Shown here piece after piece: positions 15,778 through 21,875 of a DNA stretch of 22,263 nucleotides (positions within the stretch are counted from its first letter, which is position 1; each line of letters starts with the position of its first letter). Source of the DNA: Microbacterium sp. LWO12-1.2 (GTDB taxonomy: Bacteria; Actinomycetota; Actinomycetes; Actinomycetales; Microbacteriaceae); the NCBI RefSeq assembly GCF_040675875.1, contig NZ_JBEGII010000004.1, forward strand, positions 1-22,263. Reading direction: 5' to 3'. The position numbers were made by a program, and so were the translations under genes. Under the pieces are notes generated by a model that worked only from the letters and a program-made list of their open reading frames with translations, was not told where the DNA came from and made no database searches.

Positions 15778-16290
15778 CGTCAACGACTGATCGACATGCT
15801 CGCGCAATTCGGGATCACCGGGGCCGAAGCAGAAGCCTACGCCGACAAGCTCGGACTCATCCCCGGCAACATAAACACCGCGGTGACTTTGACCGGCGCG
15901 GAAGAAGCGGAACTGAAGCTGCGGGCTCTGAAGGAACGCCTAGACGCGATTCCCGGCAACACCTACAAGCGGATCACGCTGGAATCGTTCTCTGTCGGGA
16001 ACAAGGACGTGTCGATCGGCGAATGGGCTACCGGCGGGCCGGTTCGCGGACCCGGGACGAGCACATCCGACGACGTGCCCGCAATGCTGTCAGACGGCGA
16101 GCATGTCCTGACTGCAGCCGAAGTGCGGGCAGCTGGTGGCCACAGCGCGATCGAGAAATACCGTGCCGCATTACGGAGCGGTGAATGGAGAGGCATCACG
16201 TCGGCCAGGGGTATTGCTGCCAAGACGGCCGACAGCGAGGAGTACGCTATGGAGCTCCCATCCGGGGCGAAGAGGAAGGGAAGCTCTTGA
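15775..16290 (+). pseudogene. Phage tail tape-measure protein, C-terminal fragment
   Basis: About 171 codons in frame. GLIPGNINTAVTLTGAEEAE, then LDAIPGNTYKRITLES, EWATGGPVRGPGTSTSDDVP and AMLSDGEHVLTAAEVRAAGG, then HSAIEKYR: the GG.VRGPG.GTSD.IPA.LS.GE.V repeat is the hallmark of siphophage tape-measure C-termini. Full-length proteins are usually over 800 residues, so almost everything is missing. The 5' end is fused at ~15,775 to the terminase start in a different frame, implying one deletion that removed terminase, capsid and most tail genes. It ends in TTGA, overlapping the next gene. Confidence 0.8.
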
Positions 16291-17027
16291 CGCTGCTGAT
16301 GTACACAGTCTGGCAAGACGCGGCCGAGATCGTTTCTGACACATTGGTCACCGCCGCAGATGGACGTACACCCGTTCGGTATCAGTCGAAGGTGTGGGCC
16401 ATTCCTCGACTGAACCTAGCCATGGCCACAACAGGTACTGCCGAAATCGGCGCGGCTCTGCACGCTCAACTCAACGCGGATCTGGCAATCGTCGACGTCG
16501 AAGGCGCCAATGCGACCGCACCAGGAAGACTGAGGGCGATCGAGCGCGAACTGATCTCGATCGCTGGAGATATCGGCAGCACGACCGTCTACCTCTTCGG
16601 GTTTCCGCATGAGAGCGAACTACTTTCGGCCTTCAAGTACACGTCGATGGACGGAGGCACGTTCGAGTCGCAACGTATCCCGGCAGGAGAGTTCGCTGTC
16701 AAGCCCAAGCCGCAAACGTTTACGCTGTCATCCGCGCCGGATGCACGCGAGGAGAAGATCGCGCTGGCATGTCGTGTCCGCGACGAACAGCTAGACCTGA
16801 TGGAAGCCGGTGCCAAGGCAGTCGCCATCGGCGGCGAGCTGATGGCTTTCCTGGTGGAGAACGGAAGCGTCCAGGCGGAACGACTGTTTCGTTTCCCGGA
16901 CTATGACGAGGCACTGGCGATGAGAGGGGATCTCCGCGAGACGCCTCAACCGGCTGCACCCGTCACGTCGCGTTCCACCGCGGCGGACGTCGCGGTGGAA
17001 CGCTTGTGGCTAGGCTCTGCTACATGA
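16287..17027 (+). CDS. Putative Ntn-hydrolase-like (proteasome-fold) prophage protein
   Basis: A 246-residue protein from the TTG at 16,287 (GAGGAAGGGAAG upstream) or 242 residues from the ATG at 16,299. The N-terminus TVWQDAAEIVSDTLVT, then SKVWAIPRLNLAMATTGTAE and IGAALHAQL, resembles the first strands of proteasome/HslV-type Ntn hydrolases, with D, K and G-x-AE at the usual spacing, but a catalytic N-terminal Thr or Ser is not clearly placed. Similar proteins occur in actinophage genomes near tail genes, with unknown role. The frame is intact, unlike its neighbours. The TTG overlaps the tape-measure stop and the stop overlaps the next ATG (ATGA). Confidence 0.55.
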   Translation: MTLLMYTVWQDAAEIVSDTLVTAADGRTPVRYQSKVWAIPRLNLAMATTGTAEIGAALHAQLNADLAIVDVEGANATAPGRLRAIERELISIAGDIGSTTVYLFGFPHESELLSAFKYTSMDGGTFESQRIPAGEFAVKPKPQTFTLSSAPDAREEKIALACRVRDEQLDLMEAGAKAVAIGGELMAFLVENGSVQAERLFRFPDYDEALAMRGDLRETPQPAAPVTSRSTAADVAVERLWLGSAT

Positions 17028-17506
17028 CCCCCGCTGAACTCGCCGTCGAACTGAACGTCTCACCGAAGTGGGTTCGCGCGGTCGCTCGTGAGATGTTCCC
17101 GCGGGATGAGTCGGAGCATGGCGGTCCGTGGCGCTTTGATCTGGAACAGGTGTCGCGACTTCGGCGCCGCATACCGACGAGGGCTGAAGCATGGGTGATT
17201 GCACTCGACCCAGCAGGGGCGCGCTCAACCGATCCTGTGTTGCCCTGGGAAGCGAACGAAGTGATCGCTGTGCTGCCCGCGTCGCACACAGCCGGAGAGG
17301 CGGACGCTGCGCTGAAAGCAGCCGTCCAGATCATATTTCCCTGGGAAGATCGCTCGGAGCTACTGTTGTTTGCCAACGCCGACGACTACGTGCGTGGAGC
17401 CCTTCACTACTGGGACATTCTTCACCCATACGTCCAAGTCGTTCAGGCGCGAAACCTCCGGGTCGAATCGGGGCGTCTTCGTTTCGATCCCGTGCTGCGC
17501 CGTTGA
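17024..17506 (+). CDS. Small DNA-binding-like protein with Lsr2-type helix-turn-helix
   Basis: A 160-residue protein. The first ~45 residues, MTPAELAVELNVSPKWVRAV then AREMFPRDESEHGGPWRFDL, match the short helix-turn-helix seen in phage-encoded 'TPAELAxELGVSPKxVRxxLR' proteins related to the Lsr2 C-terminal DNA-binding region. The remaining ~110 residues (AEAWVIALDPAGA, then ANEVIAVLPASHTAGEADAA, then LLLFANADDYVRGALHYWD) form an alpha/beta domain I do not recognise. It is coupled to the upstream gene by an ATGA overlap, so the two are one translational unit. The C-terminal domain may respond to a ligand or a partner. Confidence 0.55.
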   Translation: MTPAELAVELNVSPKWVRAVAREMFPRDESEHGGPWRFDLEQVSRLRRRIPTRAEAWVIALDPAGARSTDPVLPWEANEVIAVLPASHTAGEADAALKAAVQIIFPWEDRSELLLFANADDYVRGALHYWDILHPYVQVVQARNLRVESGRLRFDPVLRR

Positions 17507-17557
17507 CGGCATGGGGCCGCGTTGCTCCCGGTCTCGATCTTCTAACGCCGCCCGACC

Positions 17558-17580
17558 CGCACCACAACGGGTGCCACAAC
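17558..17580 (+). repeat. Right-end copy of candidate integrase arm-type repeats
   Basis: GGTGCCACAAC at 17,570-17,580 is preceded at 12-bp spacing by a weaker copy (CGCACCACAAC, 17,558-17,568). The 18 bp at 17,562-17,579 are identical to 12,758-12,775. The core repeat is 118 bp further right. With the left copies they would flank the core in a reconstructed attP. Confidence 0.5.
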
Positions 17581-17697
17581 GAAGCTCGAAAACGGATGTC
17601 GGCCGATGTAGTTTCATGCATGTCGCCATCGAGTGGAGAGCGGAATATTGCCGAAATTCGGCGGATCCCGCTAGCAGAAGTAAGCCGCGGGGCATAA

Positions 17698-17720
17698 GTT
17701 CGATTCCCCCCAGCTCCACG
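17698..17720 (+). other. Second ssrA-like attachment site (right end of the prophage remnant)
   Basis: GTTCGATTC-C6-AGCTCCACG repeats the last 22 nt of the tmRNA gene (12,641-12,661) with one extra C. The flank to the right (AATGGTGTC) is not host-like, so this is the right end of the prophage remnant joined to further foreign DNA. The gap 17,507-17,697 has no gene besides the arm-like repeats. Confidence 0.75.
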
Positions 17721-18114
17721 AATGGTGTCAAACATGTGTATCACCACACTGCAAGTGGGGATTCAGAATGGTCGTCACCATGTGTATCATCCGAGACAAG
17801 TTGAGCGTCTCGGAGAATGGTCGCTGTCACCAGTGGAAAAGTCATCGCGCGCGCGCGGTCGACCGCCCTGTTCGTCAGGGTGGTGGACCGCGTGCGCCGA
17901 AGCAACAGGCCGAGAGGCGAGAGAAGCAGGATCTCGACGCGGCCCGAGAGCGCATCACCGACCTCGAGTCCGAGCGCGATGCGCACCTGCAGGCTCTGCA
18001 CGCGTACTTCGTCGCTAGCGCCCCGAGGAGCCGCTCGGAAGTATCATTCCAACAGGTTGATCTCGTGCTCTCGAGTTCCTCGATGACACATGAGACACAT
18101 CAGAAAACAAACTT
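17721..18114. mobile_element. Remnant of a second mobile element
   Basis: The stretch lies between the second and third attachment-site copies and has no intact gene. CATGTGTATCA occurs twice in direct orientation (17,733-17,743 and 17,779-17,789). Near the right end GATGACACATGAGACACATC (18,082-18,101) is a loose inverse of these and looks like an insertion-sequence end (IS481-like by feel). A plus-strand frame at about 17,880-18,020 encodes the coiled-coil-like segment RREKQDLDAARERITDLESE then RDAHLQALHAYF, perhaps the 3' end of a transposition helper gene. No transposase domain is visible. Confidence 0.4.
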
Positions 18115-18135
18115 AGCTCCACGGAACCGCTGTCA
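18115..18135 (+). other. Third, host-side attachment-site copy (attR of the whole island)
   Basis: AGCTCCACGGAACCGCTGTCA differs at one base from 12,654-12,674. It is followed 9 bp later by a strong terminator, as expected of the original downstream end of ssrA. This copy therefore marks the right border of the complete island. Confidence 0.65.
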
Positions 18136-18143
18136 TACAGGAG

Positions 18144-18185
18144 AACCCCGACAACCGCGTGACCACGCGGATGTCGGGGTTTTCT
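18144..18185 (+). terminator. Rho-independent terminator, probably the original ssrA terminator
   Basis: AACCCCGACA (18,144-18,153) pairs with TGTCGGGGTT (18,172-18,181), with an inner CCGCGT/ACGCGG stem and a GACC loop, followed by TTTTC. It stands right after the third att copy, with no gene of its own to the left. Confidence 0.85.
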
Positions 18186-18239
18186 GTGTTTGTAGGGGAA
18201 ATGCACTCTCCAAGAACCGGAGACGGGCCGATCCCGACC

Positions 18240-18623
18240 TCAGGGGTTCGCGACGGAGGCAGCCAGCGTCCCCGTGGACGCAAGCGCCGCCTGCAGGGCG
18301 TTCGCGGTTTCCTCGAATGCGGTCTTGGTCTTCGCCGCACCGATCGCACCGCCCTTGAGGGCGCCGGCGGTCATATCGCGATTCAGGCGGGCGATGAGGC
18401 GCCCTTGAGCATCCTGCGCGTAGTCCACAGCGAAGGACACATGGAAGTTCTTCCCGGCCAGAGCGCCGATCCAGAGTGTCGCGGCCTTGCTGCCGCGCGC
18501 GGCGACGATCGTCGTCCCGTTCGGCAGCGCGTTCAGCGCGTACCCTTCCGCCTGCAGAGCAGCGGCGATCGTCGCCCTGGCGGCGGTGTGGTCGCCGTTG
18601 ATGATGAAGTCGTGTGATGCCAT
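18240..18623 (-). CDS. Conserved-looking small hypothetical protein
   Basis: A 127-residue soluble protein of unknown family starting MASHDFIINGDHTAARATIA. Its order is alpha/beta: a first helix (residues 12-26), then strands GTTIVAARGSKAATLWIGAL and NFHVSFAVDYA, then a long Ala/Lys-rich C-terminal helix GGAIGAAKTKTAFEETANAL. No signal peptide or membrane segment. Codon choice is typical of the host, with strong G/C at third positions, so it belongs to the chromosome rather than the island. The ATG at 18,623 is the only sensible start. Confidence 0.7.
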   Translation of the reverse strand: MASHDFIINGDHTAARATIAAALQAEGYALNALPNGTTIVAARGSKAATLWIGALAGKNFHVSFAVDYAQDAQGRLIARLNRDMTAGALKGGAIGAAKTKTAFEETANALQAALASTGTLAASVANP

Positions 18624-18689
18624 GGGGGTCCTCAGGAAATGGGGGCGTGGTTCCGACGAAGCCTAGCCGCATCCCGAAACGTCAGCGGA

Positions 18690-19262
18690 TCAGCCGGCCC
18701 ACTCGATGAGGATCAGTCCCTGCCTCGTGTCAGCGAATTTCACCCAACCATCGCCGAAGAGGTAGGTCATGCCGTAACCGTCTTCGTCGGTACCCATCGA
18801 GTGCTCGGCATCCTCGGTGATGTACACGCCCTCCGATGAATCCTCGCGCTGCCACCCGTCGGCCAGCAGAGCAGCCTGCGCCTTGTCAGCGTCGGATGCG
18901 CTGATCTGGGACCATCCATAGAGCTGACCATGATCGGAGGCGACGGTGTAGTCCGCCCAGAAGCAGAGCAGCCCCTGCGGGAGGGGCACGCCTCCGATGT
19001 TGAACTCCTTGACCCCCGCGGTCCAACCTTCATCGGTGAGCGCCTCGACCGTGCCCTGCGAGACCATCGTCTCGCAGGTGGGAGCCGCGCTCGTGGCTGC
19101 AGGGGTGGGCGTGGTCACCGGTTCGGCGCTCGCCTCCGCGGCGGGCTCCGACGCCTTGGGCGTCGGGATCGTCCCGGTATCGGTCGGCGCGCCGGCGCAC
19201 GCAGTGAGAACGAGCGCGAGGAGCAGCGCCGAGGCGGCGGCAGTAGAGATGCGGGGGATCAT
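18690..19262 (-). CDS. Putative secreted lipoprotein
   Basis: A 190-residue lipoprotein. The signal peptide MIPRISTAAASALLLALVL ends in the lipobox LTAC, so Cys would be lipidated and the protein held on the outer face of the membrane. A Thr/Pro/Ala-rich linker (residues ~25-60) precedes a globular domain with two Cys residues (in PTCETMV and GLLCFWADYT) that could form a disulfide, and Trp-rich strands (YGWSQISASDADKAQAALLA, then DGWVKFADTRQGLILIEWAG). The fold is not recognised. The ATG at 19,262 is chosen because it starts the signal peptide; an upstream ATG would bury it. Confidence 0.78.
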   Translation of the reverse strand: MIPRISTAAASALLLALVLTACAGAPTDTGTIPTPKASEPAAEASAEPVTTPTPAATSAAPTCETMVSQGTVEALTDEGWTAGVKEFNIGGVPLPQGLLCFWADYTVASDHGQLYGWSQISASDADKAQAALLADGWQREDSSEGVYITEDAEHSMGTDEDGYGMTYLFGDGWVKFADTRQGLILIEWAG

Positions 19263-19293
19263 CGCTGGGCCCTGTCGTGTGTCTGGGGTGGAG

Positions 19294-20088
19294 TCAGTGC
19301 AGGAGGTCGAGGAAGGCACCGTGCAGGATGCCGTTACTGGCGAGTGTCGAACGGGCAGAGATCGTCTCGACGCCGTCGAACGAGGTCATTCGGCCACCGG
19401 CCTCGCGGACGATCGGGACCGCAGCGGCGATGTCGTATTCCTTCACCTCGAACTCCGCGACCATCTCGAGACGTCCCTCGGCAAGGAGCATGTAGGCGAA
19501 CACATCGCCATATGCTCGGTCGCGCCAAGAGTGTTCGGCAAGCTTCAGCAGAGCGGGCAGTTGGCCGGCCTCGGCCCATTGCGTGATGCTCTGGAAGCTC
19601 ACGCTCGCGTCGCTGATGGAAGACACGGATGACGCGCGGATCCTCCGCGGTGCGGCGTCGGTCGCGGTCCAGGATCCTCCGCCGGTCGACGCCCACCAGC
19701 GACGCCCGAGTGCGGGCATGCTGACGACACCGACCTGAGGGACGCCGTCGATGGCGAGCGCGATCATCGTGCCCCAGAGCGGGACTCCGCGCAGGAAGTT
19801 CGCCGTGCCGTCGATCGGATCGATGATCCACTGGCGGTGCGTATCGCCCTGCGCGCCGAATTCCTCGCCGAAGATGCCATCCTCTGGGCGCTCGGCGGCC
19901 AGAATCTCTCGGAGCGCACGCTCCGTCGCGAGGTCGGCGTCCGTGACGTGCGAATTGTCGGCTTTCGTCGAGATCTCGAGGTCGGCCGCATCGAAGCGCG
20001 GCAGCGACTGTGCGTCGGCAGCATCCGCCAGTCGGAGGGCGAGCTCGAGGTCGTCGCGGAGGTCGGCGGCAGCGGGGGAGGCGGTCAC
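19294..20088 (-). CDS. hisN: Inositol-monophosphatase-family protein, probable histidinol-phosphatase
   Basis: A metal-dependent phosphatase of the IMPase superfamily, 264 residues from GTG 20,088. Motifs: GIFGEEFG, WIIDPIDGTANFLRG (metal-binding D-x-x-D-G-T) and the C-terminal KEYDIAAAVPIVREAGGRM, plus AYGDVFAYMLLAEGRLEMVA. Actinobacterial relatives with this sequence style are HisN, which dephosphorylates histidinol phosphate, but inositol-phosphate or other substrates cannot be excluded. The frame is open to 20,190; GTG at 20,088 is chosen because TATCCT lies exactly 6 nt before it and the length then fits the family. Confidence 0.85.
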   Translation of the reverse strand: MTASPAAADLRDDLELALRLADAADAQSLPRFDAADLEISTKADNSHVTDADLATERALREILAAERPEDGIFGEEFGAQGDTHRQWIIDPIDGTANFLRGVPLWGTMIALAIDGVPQVGVVSMPALGRRWWASTGGGSWTATDAAPRRIRASSVSSISDASVSFQSITQWAEAGQLPALLKLAEHSWRDRAYGDVFAYMLLAEGRLEMVAEFEVKEYDIAAAVPIVREAGGRMTSFDGVETISARSTLASNGILHGAFLDLLH

Positions 20089-20094
20089 CTTCTC

Positions 20095-20100
20095 AGGATA
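20095..20100 (-). promoter_or_regulatory. Candidate -10 of the hisN-like gene (leaderless-type)
   Basis: Minus-strand TATCCT is 6 nt before the GTG start at 20,088, which decides the start choice. Another -10-like TACATT lies further upstream near 20,170. Confidence 0.45.
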
Positions 20101-20200
20101 GCCTTCCCATTCCGGGTCTCCGTCGGCGGGTCGGCCTCGATTTCGCATGACGCCGATCGACTGGTAATGTAATTCCTCGGCCGGGGTCATCCCGGGCCAC

Positions 20201-20273
20201 GCACCTCTAGCTCAATCGGCAGAGCAACTGACTCTTAATCAGTGGGTTCTCGGTTCAAGTCCGAGGGGGTGCA
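20201..20273 (+). tRNA. tRNA-Lys (anticodon CTT)
   Basis: A 73-nt cloverleaf without encoded CCA. Acceptor GCACCTC (20,201-20,207) pairs with GGGGTGC (20,266-20,272), discriminator A20273. The anticodon stem ACTGA/TCAGT encloses loop CTCTTAA, with anticodon CTT at 20,234-20,236 (reads AAG). The T-arm is CTCGG-TTCAAGT-CCGAG. A terminator follows 9 nt later. Confidence 0.97.
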
Positions 20274-20281
20274 CGGAATCG

Positions 20282-20315
20282 CCTCGAAGACTCTCGCCAG
20301 TCTTCGGGGCTTTTT
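20282..20315 (+). terminator. Terminator after tRNA-Lys
   Basis: CCTCGAAGACT (20,282-20,292) and AGTCTTCGGGG (20,299-20,309) form a hairpin with a 6-nt loop, followed by a run of five T residues (20,311-20,315). Confidence 0.88.
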
Positions 20316-20339
20316 CATTTTCCGAACCGAACGCTGCGC

Positions 20340-20846
20340 TCAGGCGGCGGGAGCGCTCAGATCGAGCACCCATTCGTTGAAGGTGAGCTCGGCATCGCGG
20401 AACACGTCGGTGACGGTTCCCGCGTGCGTGAAGCCGGCCTTGCGGCACACCGCATTGGACGGTCCGTTCGTCACGGACGGGAAGGCCGTGAGGAGGCGTC
20501 GCTCGGAGCTGTGCTCGCGCATGACGTCGATGAGAAGCGCGAGGGCCGTGGACGCCATGCCGTGCCCTTGAGCCTCCGGCGTGACGAACCAGCCGGTCTC
20601 GAAGACGGCCTCGCCGTGCCAGTTAGTCCGCCAGCATCCGATCGAGCCGAGCGGACGATCGCCGTCGATGACCACGAACATCCATGCCTCGCCCGACTCG
20701 CCGAGTCGCAGATAGCGCTCATGGCGCGCGATCAGCTGCTCTTCGGTTTCCGGGCCGTTGAGGTGCGCCGTCATCTCGGCGGTGTTGGCCAGGCGCAGCA
20801 GATCGAAGTCGTCGACAGACCAGCGGCGAAGAGACAGTTCATTCAC
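20340..20846 (-). CDS. GNAT-family acetyltransferase (RimJ/RimL-like)
   Basis: A 168-residue acetyltransferase. Motif A is VTPEAQGHGMASTALALLID (acetyl-CoA binding), preceded by the strand RPLGSIGCWRTNW and followed by FPSVTNGPSNAVCRKAGFTH, the motif-B Asn-x3-Cys/Leu region of RimJ/RimL-type enzymes. The C-terminal strand is AELTFNEWVLDL. GTG at 20,846 gives the family-like start MNELSLRRWSVDDFD and has CATCCT 6 nt upstream; in-frame ATGs further upstream would add about 10 to 30 unrelated residues. It converges on tRNA-Lys, whose terminator lies just beyond its stop. The substrate is unknown. Confidence 0.83.
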   Translation of the reverse strand: MNELSLRRWSVDDFDLLRLANTAEMTAHLNGPETEEQLIARHERYLRLGESGEAWMFVVIDGDRPLGSIGCWRTNWHGEAVFETGWFVTPEAQGHGMASTALALLIDVMREHSSERRLLTAFPSVTNGPSNAVCRKAGFTHAGTVTDVFRDAELTFNEWVLDLSAPAA

Positions 20847-20913
20847 GCGCCCAGGATGCCATGCGTCACCGACACGGTGCGATACCGTGAGCCTCGACAT
20901 GAGGGGTGGGCAG

Positions 20914-21326
20914 ATGGCGAACAGGATGACTCGCACGGTGCTGTCACTGGCAGCGGCCGCAGTGGTCGGCTTCGGGCTGGCGGGGTGCGCAGGCGCCGCT
21001 GAGAAGACCGTCGACTACACGGTGGACTCCGTGACTCTCGCACCGGGGAGACGCTCGTCGTCGACTTCGGGGAGATCAATCCCTCGGTCGGAGATGCGTG
21101 GGTGATCACGCAGGAGCCGGATGCAGCGGTGCTCGGCCCCGGCGACGAAGAGACGCGCTACCTCGGCGAGGAGGGAATGACCGGTGCGCCTCTCGAGTTC
21201 TCGTACCGGTTCGCTCCGGTGGGCTCGGGAACCACCGTCATCGAGTTCGAGTACGAGTTCCGTGGCTCCGTGCCTGAGGAGACTTCGGACCAGAAGACGG
21301 CGAAGATCGCGGTCACGGTCAAGTGA
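20914..21326 (+). CDS. Chagasin/I42-like lipoprotein, one frameshift
   Basis: The joined product is about 137 residues. The signal peptide (MANRMTRTVLSLAAAAVVGF) ends in lipobox LAGC. The mature part contains ETLVVDFGEINPSVGDAWVI, then LEFSYRFAPVGSGTTVIEFE and YEF, which resembles the inhibitor I42 (chagasin-like) fold with its NPxxGxxW loop and F.F.....G...I.F.Y pattern. These are secreted inhibitors of papain-like cysteine proteases. The frame breaks in GGGG at 21,045-21,048; a fifth G restores it. The ATG at 20,914 follows AGGGGTGGG. The I42 call is a pattern match, not certain. Confidence 0.65.
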
Positions 21327-21351
21327 TCACGGCCCGCGTGCGTCCGGGCGG

Positions 21352-21840
21352 TCAGCCGGCGGCGACTTTCACGATCTGACCGTTCGTCATTCCGACGAGC
21401 TGAGCGAATGTCAGCGGCATCACGGTGTGCGGGGTGCCGCCCGCCGTCCAGATCTGCGGGTAGGCCTCGAGAGATTCGTCGATGAATGTGGGCAGCGGAG
21501 CCGGGTGGCCGACAGGGGCCACTCCGCCGATCGCCTGCCCGGTGACGTCGCGGACGATCGCGGCCGGCGCCATGTCGACGGCATCCGCTCCGACACTGTC
21601 GGCGAGCACAGCGAAGTCGACCCGATGCCGGCCGCTCGTCATGACGAGCACCGGCGCGCCGTCGACGACGAGCACGAGGCTGTTCGCGATCGCACCGACG
21701 TCGCAGCCGATGGCGGCAGCGGCGGCCGCTGCGGTGCGGGCGGAATCCGGCAGGACGACCACGTTGGTGTCGACCCCTGCCGCCGCGAGATGCTCCTGCA
21801 CGATGCGGCTCCGCGGCGGAAGGGTCTGTTCTGCGGTCAC
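21352..21840 (-). CDS. YbaK/EbsC (prolyl-tRNA editing-like) domain protein
   Basis: A 162-residue stand-alone YbaK-domain protein. Family segments are CDVGAIANSLVLVVDGAPVL, the AIVRDVTGQAIGGVAPVGHP loop, then LPTFIDESLEAYPQIWTAGG and FAQLVGMTNGQIVKV. Family members hydrolyse mischarged aminoacyl-tRNAs such as Cys- or Ala-tRNA-Pro, but free-standing actinobacterial copies are mostly untested. The start is GTG at 21,840 with GAAAGGA 7 nt upstream. It follows the MFS gene by 35 bp on the same strand, so it may be co-transcribed with it. Confidence 0.9.
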   Translation of the reverse strand: MTAEQTLPPRSRIVQEHLAAAGVDTNVVVLPDSARTAAAAAAAIGCDVGAIANSLVLVVDGAPVLVMTSGRHRVDFAVLADSVGADAVDMAPAAIVRDVTGQAIGGVAPVGHPAPLPTFIDESLEAYPQIWTAGGTPHTVMPLTFAQLVGMTNGQIVKVAAG

Positions 21841-21875
21841 GACGGCGTCCTTTCAGAAGCGTTCAGAGCCGCGGA

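Noticed and set aside
17331..17747. Minus-strand proteins reading GAGGNRTY or VELGGIEL near 17,700
   Set aside because: These are known false translations of the complement of tRNA/tmRNA 3' ends; they arise here from the att repeat.
12641..18135. CRISPR array from the repeated motifs of the island
   Set aside because: Repeats are only two or three copies, widely spaced and tied to the ssrA 3' end; no regular spacer pattern exists anywhere in the window.
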